A DNA stretch of 64,000 nucleotides, from assembly GCF_016862815.1 (NCBI RefSeq), contig NZ_BONR01000003.1, forward strand, positions 268,542 to 332,541, in the 5' to 3' direction. Positions 46,634-55,290 of the stretch are shown piece after piece. The position numbers were made by a program, and so were the translations under genes. How positions within the stretch are numbered: the first letter of the stretch is position 1; every line of letters starts with the position of its first letter. The notes beneath the pieces were generated by a model. That model saw nothing but the letters and a program-made list of their open reading frames with translations, had not been told where the DNA came from and did no database searches. The stretch is from Demequina activiva (GTDB taxonomy: Bacteria > Actinomycetota > Actinomycetes > Actinomycetales > Demequinaceae).

Positions 46634-47254
46634 TCAGCGGCGCGCCTCCAGGGCGTCGAACAGCGTGTCGAGCCCGATCACGAATCCGTCCCCCACCGGC
46701 GGGGTGCCGATGTGCTGGCGAGCGTGCTCCATCAGGTACGGGAAGCGCTCCGCATCGATCGCGGAGAGCATGGCGTCCGCTCGCTCCTGGAGGCCAGGGC
46801 CGTTGGCGTAGTCGGTGTCCTGCCAGGAGTAACCGAACACGTGGCCGTCGATCACATGCTGCGCGTGATACGCGGCATCGGCGGGGATGCCCGCCTCGCG
46901 CATGGTGCCCAGCATGGCCTCGATCATCGCGATGCGGTTGATGCCGCCGTAGGTGACGGGGAACGAGAAGAACCACGGGTGGGTCACCATCGACTCGTGC
47001 GCCGAGCGACAGATCCGGTGCAGGCGCGCGCGCCACTCGGGCTCGTCCGCAGCGAGGTCCACCTCGCCCCACACGCGGTCCACCATCCCCTCGTGCAGGT
47101 CCCGCTTGTGGGCCACGTGGTTGTAGAGGGACATGGCCTCGACGCCCAGGTCCGCTGCCAGCCGACGCATGCTCAGGGCCGCCAGGCCCTCCGCGTCCGC
47201 GAGCGCGACGGCGGCGTCGAGCACCGCATCACGGGTCAGGCCGGCGCGCACCAT
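46634..47254 (-). CDS. TetR-family regulator (TetR class C-terminal domain)
   Basis: 206 residues. HTH: TRDAVLDAAVALADAEGLAA then MRRLAADLGVEAMSLYNHVA, the pattern of the original TetR subclass; the C-terminal domain contains HVIDGHVFGYSWQDTDYANG. It is divergent from a quinone-oxidoreductase-like gene at 47348, with two similar palindromes between them, so it probably controls both. Ligand unknown. Confidence 0.9.
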   Translation of the reverse strand: MVRAGLTRDAVLDAAVALADAEGLAALSMRRLAADLGVEAMSLYNHVAHKRDLHEGMVDRVWGEVDLAADEPEWRARLHRICRSAHESMVTHPWFFSFPVTYGGINRIAMIEAMLGTMREAGIPADAAYHAQHVIDGHVFGYSWQDTDYANGPGLQERADAMLSAIDAERFPYLMEHARQHIGTPPVGDGFVIGLDTLFDALEARR

Positions 47255-47275
47255 GAGCGATCTCCTCTTGACGTA

Positions 47276-47319
47276 CTTACGGCGTAAGCGTAGCGTGCAG
47301 TTGTCACTTACACCGTATG
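47276..47319. promoter_or_regulatory. Two TetR operators (CTTACggcGTAAG and CTTACaccGTATG)
   Basis: The first (47276-47288) is a perfect 5-bp inverted repeat around GGC; the second (47307-47319) is one base short of perfect. They start 31 bp apart, about three helical turns, in the region between the divergent TetR and oxidoreductase genes. Confidence 0.65.
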
Positions 47320-47347
47320 TTTTCTCGACACCCTTGAGAGGTGGCTC

Positions 47348-48319
47348 ATGCAGGCACTCGCATTCGACCGCTACACGGACGCCAGCGGCGTCACGCTTCG
47401 CGACCTCGCCGCGCCCACGCCAGCCGAGGGCGAGGTGCTGATCCGGGTCGCGGCGGTGGGGCTCAACGCGTGGGACTGGCACCAGTATCGCGGCGAGCCC
47501 ACCTTCATGCGCCTCCAGAGCGGCCTGAGCGTGAAGGAGCCACGGATCATCGGCGCGGACGTGGCGGGCACGGTCGAGGCGCTCGGTCCGGGGGTGAGCG
47601 CACTCGCGGTCGGCGACCGGGTGATGGGAGAGGTGGGCCTGGGCGGCGGCGCCGAGCTCGTGGCGGTGAGCGCCGATGCGGTGGTGCGCATCCCGGAGGG
47701 CGTCGCGTTCGCGACCGCCGCGGCGACGCCCATGGCCGGTCTGACCGCGTTGCAGGCCCTGCGCGACGCGGGCGAGCTCGCCGAGGGCGAGCGAGTGCTG
47801 GTGTGGGGAGCGTCGGGAGGGGTGGGCCATCTGGCCGTCCAGATCGCGCGCGGCCTGGGAGCGGCGCGGGTCGAGGCCGTCTGCTCAGGACGCAACGCCG
47901 CGATGGTGACGGCCGCCGGCGCCGATGCCGTCCATGACTACACCCGCGACCAGCGTCCCGAGGGCCCGTTCGACGTCATCCTCGACACCGTCGCCACCCA
48001 GTCGCTGCGGTCGCTGCGCACGCTGCTCGCGGACGGCGGTCGCGTGGTCACCGTGGGAGCGGTGGGCGGCGGGCGGCTCCTGGGACCCGCGAGTGCGCTG
48101 CTGCGCAGGATCGTGGCAGCCGGCCCATTGCGGGTGCGGCACCGCGGCATGCTCGCTGAGCCCACGCCTGCGGATCTCACGCTGCTGGCCTCCTGGCTCT
48201 CGGACGGGTCGCTGCGGCCGGTGATCCAATCGGCACGGCCGCTCACGGAGGCGCACGCGTCGCTCGAGGAGCTCGAGGAGGGCCACGTCGCGGGCAAGCT
48301 GATCCTGACTCTCCCGTGA
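47348..48319 (+). CDS. NADPH:quinone reductase-like (zeta-crystallin-type MDR) oxidoreductase
   Basis: 323 residues of the medium-chain dehydrogenase/reductase superfamily, without the structural zinc cysteines. GroES-like N-terminal domain (MQALAFDRYTDASGVTLRDL; IIGADVAGTVEALGPGV), then the NADP(H) Rossmann motif VLVWGASGGVGHLAVQIA. It likely reduces quinones or alkenals. The divergent TetR regulator suggests induction by a small electrophile or drug. Confidence 0.9.
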   Translation: MQALAFDRYTDASGVTLRDLAAPTPAEGEVLIRVAAVGLNAWDWHQYRGEPTFMRLQSGLSVKEPRIIGADVAGTVEALGPGVSALAVGDRVMGEVGLGGGAELVAVSADAVVRIPEGVAFATAAATPMAGLTALQALRDAGELAEGERVLVWGASGGVGHLAVQIARGLGAARVEAVCSGRNAAMVTAAGADAVHDYTRDQRPEGPFDVILDTVATQSLRSLRTLLADGGRVVTVGAVGGGRLLGPASALLRRIVAAGPLRVRHRGMLAEPTPADLTLLASWLSDGSLRPVIQSARPLTEAHASLEELEEGHVAGKLILTLP

Positions 48320-48407
48320 ACCCACCTCACCCCACCCCACCCGTCGCCGGAGGAAGGCGAGCACTCCTCAGGCTCAGCGCACGGGGGCGGTGTGCGAGAG
48401 TGAGCAC

Positions 48408-49151
48408 ATGACCCGACCCAACGATCAGGCCCGCCTCGCCGTCCTCATCGACGCCGACAACGCGCACGCGAAGTACCTTCAGGCGCTGTTCGTGGAGGTC
48501 GCCAAGTTCGGGACCGCCAGCGTGCGCCGCGCCTACGGAGACTGGACCACCAACCAGTTGCGCTCGTGGAAGGACACGCTGCTGGATCACTCCGTCCAGC
48601 CCATCCAGCAGTTCAGCTACACGCAGGGCAAGAACGCGACGGACAGCGCCCTCATCATCGACGCGATGGACCTGCTGCACACCGGCACGGTGGACGGCTT
48701 CTGCCTGGTGTCCAGCGACAGCGACTTCACCCGCCTGGCAGCGCGCGTCAGGGAGCAGGGCCTCACGGCGTACGGCTTCGGGGAGCGCAAGACGCCCAAG
48801 CCGTTCGTAGCCGCCTGCGACACCTTCGTCTACGTCGAGAACCTGGTCGCGCCGGAGACTCCCGAGGAGACCATCGACCGCTCGGAGTGGAAGCACGACC
48901 CCAAGCTGGACTCACTGCTCAAGGAGGCCGTCACCACCGCCGCGCGCGACGACGACTGGGCGACGCTGGGCGAGGTGGGCAGCAACCTGTCACGGCTGGC
49001 CTCCGACTTCGACTCCCGCACTTGGGGCTTCTCCAAGCTCAAGGACCTCATGGGCGCGCACCCCTCCTACGAGGTCAGCCACCAGTCCAACGGCGAGGGC
49101 CGGCAGAGCACCGTCATGGTGAGGCGCAAGCCCGCCAAGCGCCGTCGCTGA
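48408..49151 (+). CDS. NYN-domain protein with C-terminal OST-HTH
   Basis: 247 residues. The first ~150 form a NYN (PIN-like) RNase domain of the LabA/DUF88 type: AVLIDADNAHAKYLQAL with paired Asp, KNATDSALIIDAMDLLHTGT, and CLVSSDSDFTRLAARVREQG, so all four acidic positions are present. The C-terminal ~75 residues (LGEVGSNLSRLASDFDSRTW, then SKLKDLMGAHPSYEV) form an OST-HTH/LOTUS RNA-binding module. It probably acts on RNA. ATG 48408 is preferred over an upstream GTG at 48390. Confidence 0.9.
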   Translation: MTRPNDQARLAVLIDADNAHAKYLQALFVEVAKFGTASVRRAYGDWTTNQLRSWKDTLLDHSVQPIQQFSYTQGKNATDSALIIDAMDLLHTGTVDGFCLVSSDSDFTRLAARVREQGLTAYGFGERKTPKPFVAACDTFVYVENLVAPETPEETIDRSEWKHDPKLDSLLKEAVTTAARDDDWATLGEVGSNLSRLASDFDSRTWGFSKLKDLMGAHPSYEVSHQSNGEGRQSTVMVRRKPAKRRR

Positions 49152-49173
49152 CCGGCAAGGGCGACGCCCGAGG

Positions 49174-50829
49174 TCACCGCAGCCAGCACGCCCCGTAGCG
49201 TCCGAGGGTCAGAGTGATGGTGCGATCGTGAGCCACCTCGACGGGCTCCGGCATGCCAGGGCCCTCGGCCAGCAGGTCGCGCAGCAGCGTCCCGGGCTCG
49301 AGGCCCGCGACCGGCAATGTCACCTCGACCGGTGCGTCGCCCAGGTGGTGCACCGCGACCACGCTGTCACCATCCACCACCGCGTGGTGCGCGAGCACCG
49401 ACGGCTCGTCGCACGCCAGCCACTCGATCGAGCCCCAGCCAAAGTGCGGGGTCTCGCGCCGCAGCGCCGCGAGCCGCGCGATGTACGTCATCAATGACTG
49501 CGGATCCTCGCGCTGGTCCGCGACGGAGATGTGGTCCGGGCCGTAGGGACGCGCCGGCATCGCTCGCTCGGCGCCGTCCTGGTCCGCGGTCGTGAACCCT
49601 CCGCCGGCCCCCGGCTCCCACTGCATCGGCGTGCGCACGGACCAGCGGCCGGGGACCTCGAGGTTCTCGACCATGCCGATCTCCTCGCCGTAGTACAGCA
49701 CCGGTGTCCCGGGCAGCGAGAACAGCAGCGAGTAGACCATCCGAATACGGTCCTGGTCGCCGCCCAGCATGCTCGGCAGGCGCCGCCGGAGGCCGCGATC
49801 GAAGATCTGATGCTCAGGCTCGGGCCCGAATGCCGCGAACACCTCGTCGCGCTGGCTCGCGGTGAGCTGGTCGAGGGTGAGCTCGTCATGGTTGCGCACG
49901 AAGGTCGCCCATCGCGTGTCCCGCGGAGGTGACGGCCGCGCGGACAGCGCCTGGCGCATCGGCCCGGCATCCTGGCGCGCAAGCGACAGGTACATGGCCT
50001 GCATGCCGGGGAAGTCGAAGGACAGGTCCAGCTCGTCGCCGCCGTCGCCGAAGAACGGCATGAGGCCCTCGTACGGCAGGTTCACCTCGCCCAGCATGAT
50101 GGCGTCGCCCTTGCGCCGCGTCATGAACGAGGACAACGCCCGCAGGTAGGCGTGTGGGTCCTCCACCAGGTGGCCGTCGTGCGTACCAGCGGTCTCGATC
50201 AGGTACGGCACGGCGTCGACGCGGAACCCTGACAGGCCCAGCTCCATCCAGAAGCCCATGACGCGGGCGATCTCGTCGCGCACCTCCGGGTTGGTGATGT
50301 TGAGGTCCGGCTGGTGGCGGTAGAACCGGTGCAGGTAGTGGGCGCCCGTGCGCTCGTCGTGCCGCCAGAGGCTGTCCTCCTGGTCCGGGAAGATGACGCC
50401 CTGGGGTCCGTCCTGCGGCGGCTCGTCGCGCCACACGTACCAGTCGCGCTTGGGGTTGTCCCGCGAGGACGCGGACTCGAGGAACCACGGGTGCTGGTCC
50501 GAGGTGTGGTTGACCACCAGGTCCGCGATCACGCGGATGCCGCGCGAGCGTGCCGTGCGCATCATCTCCACGAAGTCGCCCAGGGTGCCCAGGCGAGGGT
50601 CGACGGCGTAGTAGTCCGCGATGTCGTAGCCGTCGTCCCGGTTGGGGGTGGGGTAGAACGGCATGAGCCACAGGCAGGTGACGCCCAGCCGCGCCAGATG
50701 GTCGATGCGCGAGGTGAGTCCGCGGAAGTCGCCGATCCCGTCGCCGTTCGAGTCTTGGAAGGTCTCGACGTCGAGGCTGTACACGATCGCGTTGCGCCAC
50801 CACACATCTGCCTGGTCCGCGGGCCTCAT
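49174..50829 (-). CDS. GH13 alpha-amylase-family enzyme (trehalose synthase-like)
   Basis: 551 residues, (beta/alpha)8 barrel with catalytic Asp205 (GFRVDAVPYL), Glu248 (MLGEVNLP) and Asp315 (FVRNHDEL). The start WWRNAIVYSLDVETFQDSNG and DLNITNPEVRDEIARVMGFW are close to trehalose synthase (maltose/trehalose isomerase, GH13_16), but the protein is ~50 residues shorter than typical TreS and has no maltokinase fusion. Isomaltase/glucosidase activity remains possible. No trehalose genes are nearby. Confidence 0.85.
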   Translation of the reverse strand: MRPADQADVWWRNAIVYSLDVETFQDSNGDGIGDFRGLTSRIDHLARLGVTCLWLMPFYPTPNRDDGYDIADYYAVDPRLGTLGDFVEMMRTARSRGIRVIADLVVNHTSDQHPWFLESASSRDNPKRDWYVWRDEPPQDGPQGVIFPDQEDSLWRHDERTGAHYLHRFYRHQPDLNITNPEVRDEIARVMGFWMELGLSGFRVDAVPYLIETAGTHDGHLVEDPHAYLRALSSFMTRRKGDAIMLGEVNLPYEGLMPFFGDGGDELDLSFDFPGMQAMYLSLARQDAGPMRQALSARPSPPRDTRWATFVRNHDELTLDQLTASQRDEVFAAFGPEPEHQIFDRGLRRRLPSMLGGDQDRIRMVYSLLFSLPGTPVLYYGEEIGMVENLEVPGRWSVRTPMQWEPGAGGGFTTADQDGAERAMPARPYGPDHISVADQREDPQSLMTYIARLAALRRETPHFGWGSIEWLACDEPSVLAHHAVVDGDSVVAVHHLGDAPVEVTLPVAGLEPGTLLRDLLAEGPGMPEPVEVAHDRTITLTLGRYGACWLR

Positions 50830-50918
50830 CGCCGGCCCCTCGGGTGCTCGGAGAGGGCGGTCTGGTCAGGGTGCGAACAGTGGGATGCCATGCCGGGGCA
50901 ACGGTCGCAGCGGTCCCG

Positions 50919-52538
50919 TTATGCCGGGGGCGCCGCGCCTGCGGGTTCGTCCACGAACCTGCCGCCGTCGAATCGCCACTGCCGCTGCACCCCCACCTGG
51001 TCCAGGAAGTCCGCGTCGTGGCTGACCACGATCAGCGCGCCCCGGTAGTCCGCGAGCGCCTCGAGCAGGTGCGCCCGCGAGGCGAAGTCGAGGTTGTTGG
51101 TGGGCTCGTCCAGCACCAGCAGCTGGGGCGCTGGTCGCGCCAGGAGGGCCGATGCGAGGGCTGCCCTGAGCCGCTCGCCTCCTGACAGCGTGGAGGCCAG
51201 GGCATCTCCGGCGGCGCCGCGGAACAGGAAGCGCGCGAGGCCCTCGCGCACCTCGTGCGGGCTCGTGCCCGCGGCTCGGGCACGGACGTTGTCGACCACG
51301 GACAGCGCTGGGTCCAGGACGTCGAGGCGTTGAGGCAGCAGGCCTGCGGGGACATGCACGGTCGCGGTGCCACCCTCCGGCTCGATGTCTCCCAGGAGCG
51401 TGCGCAGGAGCGTGGTCTTGCCGGAGCCGTTGGGCCCCGCCAGCACGATGCGCTCCGGTCCCTGCACCAGCGCGTTCACCACGGTGCCGGTGCGCAGCCG
51501 GCACTCGCGCAGCGTGGCGACGTCGCGCCGCGCCGGCACGGCGGTGTCCGGCAGGTCGACGCGGATCTCCCGGTCCCGGTCCGCGGCGTCCTCCGCCTCC
51601 TCGAGACGGGATCGGGCTGCCGCCAGGCGGTCCTCATGGACGCCGGTCACGCGAGCCTGCGTCATCTGAGCCTGCCGCTTCTTGGCGCCGGCGAGGATCG
51701 TGGGCATGTCCGCAGCGGTCGCGGCCCCCGCCTTGGAGCGGCGCGCCGCACCTTCCAGGTGGGTGCGCAGCTCACGGTGCTGACGAGTGACGTCCGCCTT
51801 CGCGGTCCGCACCTCCTGCTCGGCGTGGGCCCGCTCCGCCTCCAGGGCTGCCTCGTAGTCCGCGAGGGCACCGCCGAACCATCGCAGCTGCCCGCGACGC
51901 ATCTCGCCGATCGCGTCGACCCGCGCGAGCAGCCTGCGATCGTGGCTCACCACCAGCGTCGCGCCCTGCCGCTCGACGAGCGCGTCGAGCACCTGCGCGG
52001 CTGCCTGGCCGTCGAGGTTGTTGGTGGGCTCGTCCAGCAGCAGCACGTCCGGCCGCGCGTACAGCGCCGATGCGAGGGCCAGGCGGGTGATCTCGCCTCC
52101 CGAGAGCTCCCCGACCGTGCGGTCGAGGGTGTCCGGTGGCAGGGCGAGGCTCGCGAGCGTCGCGGACGCGCGCTCCTCGACGTCCCAGTCGTCGCCCACC
52201 ACGTCGTAGTCGGCGGGATCGACGGACCCGGCCTCGATGCGACGCAGTGCGGCACGGACAGAGGCCAGGCCCATGACGGCGTCCGCGCGCGCCGGGGCCG
52301 TCAGCGCGACGTCCTGGGGCACGTACGCGAGGTGAGGCGGGCGCTGAACTGAGCCCGCATCGGCCGTGATCTCGCCGGCGAGGATGCGCAGCAGCGTGGA
52401 CTTGCCGGCGCCGTTGGCGCCCACGAGGGCGGTGAGACCCGTCGAGACCGTGCCGGTCGCGCCGGCGATCACGGGGCGGCCGTCGGGCCAGGCCAAGGTG
52501 AGGTGGGAGAAGGACAGGGAAGGCACAGGTTCTCGCAA
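50919..52538 (-). CDS. ABC-F family ATPase
   Basis: 539 residues with two ABC ATPase domains and no membrane segment. Walker A motifs GANGAGKST (first) and GPNGSGKTT (second), signature LSGGE in both, and Walker B LLLDEPTNNLD / LVLDEPTNNLD. The inter-domain linker (about 225-330) is charged and helical, the P-site tRNA interaction region in this family. ABC-F proteins either protect ribosomes from antibiotics or tune translation. The long leader with an upstream ORF hints at antibiotic-inducible expression. Resistance type is not predictable from sequence alone. Confidence 0.9.
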   Translation of the reverse strand: MREPVPSLSFSHLTLAWPDGRPVIAGATGTVSTGLTALVGANGAGKSTLLRILAGEITADAGSVQRPPHLAYVPQDVALTAPARADAVMGLASVRAALRRIEAGSVDPADYDVVGDDWDVEERASATLASLALPPDTLDRTVGELSGGEITRLALASALYARPDVLLLDEPTNNLDGQAAAQVLDALVERQGATLVVSHDRRLLARVDAIGEMRRGQLRWFGGALADYEAALEAERAHAEQEVRTAKADVTRQHRELRTHLEGAARRSKAGAATAADMPTILAGAKKRQAQMTQARVTGVHEDRLAAARSRLEEAEDAADRDREIRVDLPDTAVPARRDVATLRECRLRTGTVVNALVQGPERIVLAGPNGSGKTTLLRTLLGDIEPEGGTATVHVPAGLLPQRLDVLDPALSVVDNVRARAAGTSPHEVREGLARFLFRGAAGDALASTLSGGERLRAALASALLARPAPQLLVLDEPTNNLDFASRAHLLEALADYRGALIVVSHDADFLDQVGVQRQWRFDGGRFVDEPAGAAPPA

Positions 52539-52589
52539 TGCGTCTGGTGGCGTGGATGCGCGTGGCCAGAGCTCAAGCGTCTGGCGAAC

Positions 52590-52631
52590 CTAGATCTTCA
52601 ACCGACTGTCCTCTCGGTTGGGTGCGGCCAT
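52590..52631 (-). promoter_or_regulatory. Leader ORF (13 codons) enclosing a hairpin upstream of the ABC-F gene
   Basis: ATG at 52631 opens the peptide MAAPNREDSRLKI, ending at TAG (52590). Inside it a 7-bp stem CAACCGA/TCGGTTG (52599-52605 with 52614-52620) forms a hairpin. A TAGCCT -10 candidate (52633-52638, minus strand) lies just before the ATG, too close for the ATG to be in that transcript, so a more upstream promoter would be needed for the ORF to be used. Confidence 0.4.
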
Positions 52632-52656
52632 CAGGCTAGCGCAGCGGGCTCGCGAC

Positions 52657-53085
52657 TCACCACGGCATGGGGATGTCGGTGATGCGGTGAGCGTCGTCGG
52701 GCAGGTGCGGCAGGGCGTCTCCGTCGCCACGGATGCAGAACCACGTGAGCGGGCCGGGGCTGTCCGGGAGCGCGCGCCACGTCCGCATCACTCCCTGGCC
52801 CACCCGGATCGCCGTTCCCGGTCCCACGTCCACGACGTCGTCATCGAGGCCCATCTGGCCCGTGCCCGTGAGGAAGATGTAGAGCTCCTCGTCCGAGCTG
52901 TGCGCGTGCCAGTAGCCAGCCTCCTCGCCCGGGACCAGCGAGTTCGCCGTGACGCCGACGAACTGCATGGGCAGCTCGTGGTCGAGCACCCGCCTGCCGT
53001 CGCGCGAGCGGTCGGGGACGAATCCGCCGAAGTGCTCGCGCCAGTCCTGGGTGGGGCCGATCTCGATGCGCTGGTAGTCGCTCAT
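52657..53085 (-). CDS. Cupin-domain protein
   Basis: 142 residues, one beta-barrel cupin: SLVPGEEAGYWHAHSSDEEL supplies the first motif (His-x-His...Glu), and VDVGPGTAIRVGQGVMRTW the second (G-x5-P-x-G). It ends TDIPMPW. A small-molecule binding or oxygenase role is possible; no partner is identified. ATG 53085 is used; ATG 53103 would add six residues. Confidence 0.85.
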   Translation of the reverse strand: MSDYQRIEIGPTQDWREHFGGFVPDRSRDGRRVLDHELPMQFVGVTANSLVPGEEAGYWHAHSSDEELYIFLTGTGQMGLDDDVVDVGPGTAIRVGQGVMRTWRALPDSPGPLTWFCIRGDGDALPHLPDDAHRITDIPMPW

Positions 53086-53197
53086 GGCACTCGAGTCTGG
53101 CATGGCACCTGTGCATGACGCGCCTCGTCGTGGGCCCGACGGCTCCGTTCGCGAGCGTGAGTTGCCTACTTCGGAGGTGGCGAGGGCTCCACGGCAG

Positions 53198-53467
53198 TCA
53201 GCGCAGCTTGGCCTTCACGTAGGCGACCACGGCGTTCGCGTGACCGTGTCCCATGCCGTGATCGTCCTTGAGGCGCGAGACGACCTCCATGTGGGCGCGG
53301 CCCTCGACCAGCCCATCCGCGGCGATGTCCAGCCAGTCCTGGATGGGCCGCCCGTACGTCTTCTCGATGGACGGGAAGTAGCTCGCGGGGCCCTTGACCT
53401 TGGCGTCGGGGTCGACCTCGGGGGCCACCACGCGGTGGCCCCCGGCCTGCCCGGCGTCAGCGCTCAC
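53198..53467 (-). CDS. DUF4287 domain protein
   Basis: 89 residues; the last ~60 (KTYGRPIQDWLDIAADGLVE then VVSRLKDDHGMGHGHANAVV) match DUF4287, whose hallmark is the GxGHGHANA segment. GTG start overlaps the stop of the AHSA1 gene (GTGA), so it is the last gene of the ArsR-AHSA1-DUF4287 operon. Such domains accompany SRPBCC proteins elsewhere; function unknown. Confidence 0.85.
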   Translation of the reverse strand: MSADAGQAGGHRVVAPEVDPDAKVKGPASYFPSIEKTYGRPIQDWLDIAADGLVEGRAHMEVVSRLKDDHGMGHGHANAVVAYVKAKLR

Positions 53468-54438
53468 GCGAGCACCTCCTCGAGCCTCGCGTAGCTGGCC
53501 TCCATGCCGTCCGTCATGCCGGTGCCGAGCACGATGTCGCGCACCTCGGAGCTGGGGTAGGTGATCACGAGCGTCAGCAGCGTGCCGCCCTCGACCGGCG
53601 TCAGGGTGAGCTCGTTGATCGCCGGCTCGCCCTCCATGCCGATCATCATCTCCGTCGTCACCTCCCGGTGCGGCGGGTCCGTCTCGAGCAGCTCTCCGGT
53701 GAAGCCGAAGGGCTCTCCCTCGACGCCTTCGTTCGGCGCCCACTCCTGGCGGAAGGTCTGGCCCACCTCGGTGGCGGGCTCGGCGACGGGCATCGACCAG
53801 CCGTCGGGACCCAGCAGCCACTTCTTCATCAGCTCGGGCTCGTGGTGGGCGCGCCACACCTGCTCGACGGTGCCGCGGATCACGCGGGAGACGCGGATCT
53901 TGGTGTCGGACAGGATGGCGAGGTCCACGCCCTTGCCCGCGGCGAAGGACTCGAGGTCCGCGAGCACCTGGTCGATCTGGCTCATCGCGGAGGTCATGCC
54001 CTCCTCCATGCCCATGCCGATCAGCTGCTCGAGCTGGTCCAACGAGCCAAAGTGGGTGGTGGTGACCAGGCGCGAGCCGCCCTCGGTCTCCTCGAACTGG
54101 AAGGTCATCCGCATCGACGGCATGTCCGTGTTCTCGGTGCCGTCGCTGTCCGCGAATCCGTCCCGCACCTCGAAGGAGTGGCCGGGGTCGACTGCGAGGA
54201 ATTCCCAGTAGCCGGCGGAGGTCTCTCCGTCGGGCCCGGTCATCACGTAGTGGCTGCGCCCTCCGGGGTACACGTCGTGACGGGTGAAGGTGGCCGGCCA
54301 CTCGACGGGGCCCCAGAACTTCTCGATCTGACGGGGGTCGGTGTACGCCTCCCAGAGGCGCTGACGGCTGGCGGCGAAGTCCGCGATCACCGTCATGGTG
54401 AGCGCGTCGAGGTCCTTGTCGACTGAGGTGATGGGCAT
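53464..54438 (-). CDS. Tandem AHSA1/SRPBCC-domain protein
   Basis: 324 residues containing two activator-of-Hsp90-like START-fold domains (about 10-150 and 165-324): RLWEAYTDPRQIEKFWGPVE and VEQVWRAHHEPELMKKWLLG mark the starts of each. Linker region holds FGSLDQLEQLIGMGMEEGMT, repeated in spirit near the C-terminus (LGTGMTDGMEASYARLEEVL). ATG 54438 begins MPITSVDKDLDALTMTVIAD. Expressed with an ArsR regulator and DUF4287; presumably binds a hydrophobic ligand. Confidence 0.9.
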   Translation of the reverse strand: MPITSVDKDLDALTMTVIADFAASRQRLWEAYTDPRQIEKFWGPVEWPATFTRHDVYPGGRSHYVMTGPDGETSAGYWEFLAVDPGHSFEVRDGFADSDGTENTDMPSMRMTFQFEETEGGSRLVTTTHFGSLDQLEQLIGMGMEEGMTSAMSQIDQVLADLESFAAGKGVDLAILSDTKIRVSRVIRGTVEQVWRAHHEPELMKKWLLGPDGWSMPVAEPATEVGQTFRQEWAPNEGVEGEPFGFTGELLETDPPHREVTTEMMIGMEGEPAINELTLTPVEGGTLLTLVITYPSSEVRDIVLGTGMTDGMEASYARLEEVLA

Positions 54439-54460
54439 GGCGGGGCCTTCCTGGTGGGTT

Positions 54461-54802
54461 CTACTCTTCGGTTTCGGCGAGGAGCGCGTCGAGACGGCCG
54501 ATGCGGGCACGCCAGATCTGCTCGTAGGCGTCCAGGAGGGCCTGGGCCCGCGTGATCGCCTCGGGGTTGCCGCGAACCATGCGCTCACGGCCGTGGGGAT
54601 GCTTGGTCACGAGACCGGCTCCCTCCAGCACCGCGACGTGCTTCTGGACCGCCGCGAAGGACATGTCGTACGCGGCGGCGAGCTCGGAGACGGAGGACTC
54701 TGCTGTGAGGGTCCGCCGCACGATGTCGCGCCGCGTGGAATCGGCGAGGGCCCGGAAGATCCGGTCCACCTCGTCGTCGGTGAGTTCAGTTTCTACAACC
54801 AT
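54461..54802 (-). CDS. ArsR-family regulator of the AHSA1 operon
   Basis: 113 residues, one winged helix: VDRIFRALADSTRRDIVRRT and VSELAAAYDMSFAAVQKHVA, then VLEGAGLVTKHPHGRERMVR. No metal-binding Cys cluster (the classic ELCVCDL site is absent), as in ArsR proteins paired with SRPBCC genes. A perfect palindrome covers its own start codon, so it probably represses its operon. Confidence 0.92.
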   Translation of the reverse strand: MVVETELTDDEVDRIFRALADSTRRDIVRRTLTAESSVSELAAAYDMSFAAVQKHVAVLEGAGLVTKHPHGRERMVRGNPEAITRAQALLDAYEQIWRARIGRLDALLAETEE

Positions 54803-54811
54803 TTGGTTGTA
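54794..54811. promoter_or_regulatory. ArsR operator TACAACCA-TT-TGGTTGTA
   Basis: Perfect 8-bp arms with a 2-bp spacer, overlapping the ArsR start codon (54800-54802). AT-rich in a GC-rich setting, and placed to block transcription or translation start. Confidence 0.7.
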
Positions 54812-54914
54812 CGTTACGCCCGGCCGATGCGGGTGTCAAGAGCTCTGTCGCGAGGGCCCGGCCTCGCTCGTCATGATGGTGACGGGCGTGGACGTGCCCG
54901 AGGAGGCAGGGACC

Positions 54915-55274
54915 ATGAAGTACGTGATGATGATCATCCACGGCGATGACGAGCACTCGGCGGCCGACGAGGCGGGCGCGCCCAGCATGGACAGCTGGTT
55001 CGAGACGGCGCGCGAGCGCGGTGCGTATGACCTCGGGGTCCGCCTGGACGAGCGGGAGACGGCGCGCATGGTCCGCGTCAGGGGCGGGAGGCCGCTCGTG
55101 ACGGACGGGCCCTTTGCCGAGACCCGCGAGTGGATAGCGGGCTTCGCGCTGCTCGAGGCATCGAGCATCGAGGACGCCATCGACCTCGCCCAGCGCAACC
55201 CGGCCGCGCATTGGGGCCGCGTCGAGGTGCGGCCCGTTCACAGTTTCGGCGGGCCGATCCTCGGCGAGGAGTGA
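54915..55274 (+). CDS. YCII/DGPF-domain protein
   Basis: 119 residues with the DGPF motif VTDGPFAETREWIAGFALLE typical of YCII-related (DGPFAETKE) proteins. It starts MKYVMMIIHGDDEHSAADEA. AGGAGG lies 8 bases before ATG 54915, which fixes the start. It is divergent from the ArsR operon and followed by a convergent SRPBCC gene; related genes often sit beside ECF sigma or SRPBCC genes. Function unknown. Confidence 0.88.
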   Translation: MKYVMMIIHGDDEHSAADEAGAPSMDSWFETARERGAYDLGVRLDERETARMVRVRGGRPLVTDGPFAETREWIAGFALLEASSIEDAIDLAQRNPAAHWGRVEVRPVHSFGGPILGEE

Positions 55275-55290
55275 CGGGCGCTCGCCACGG

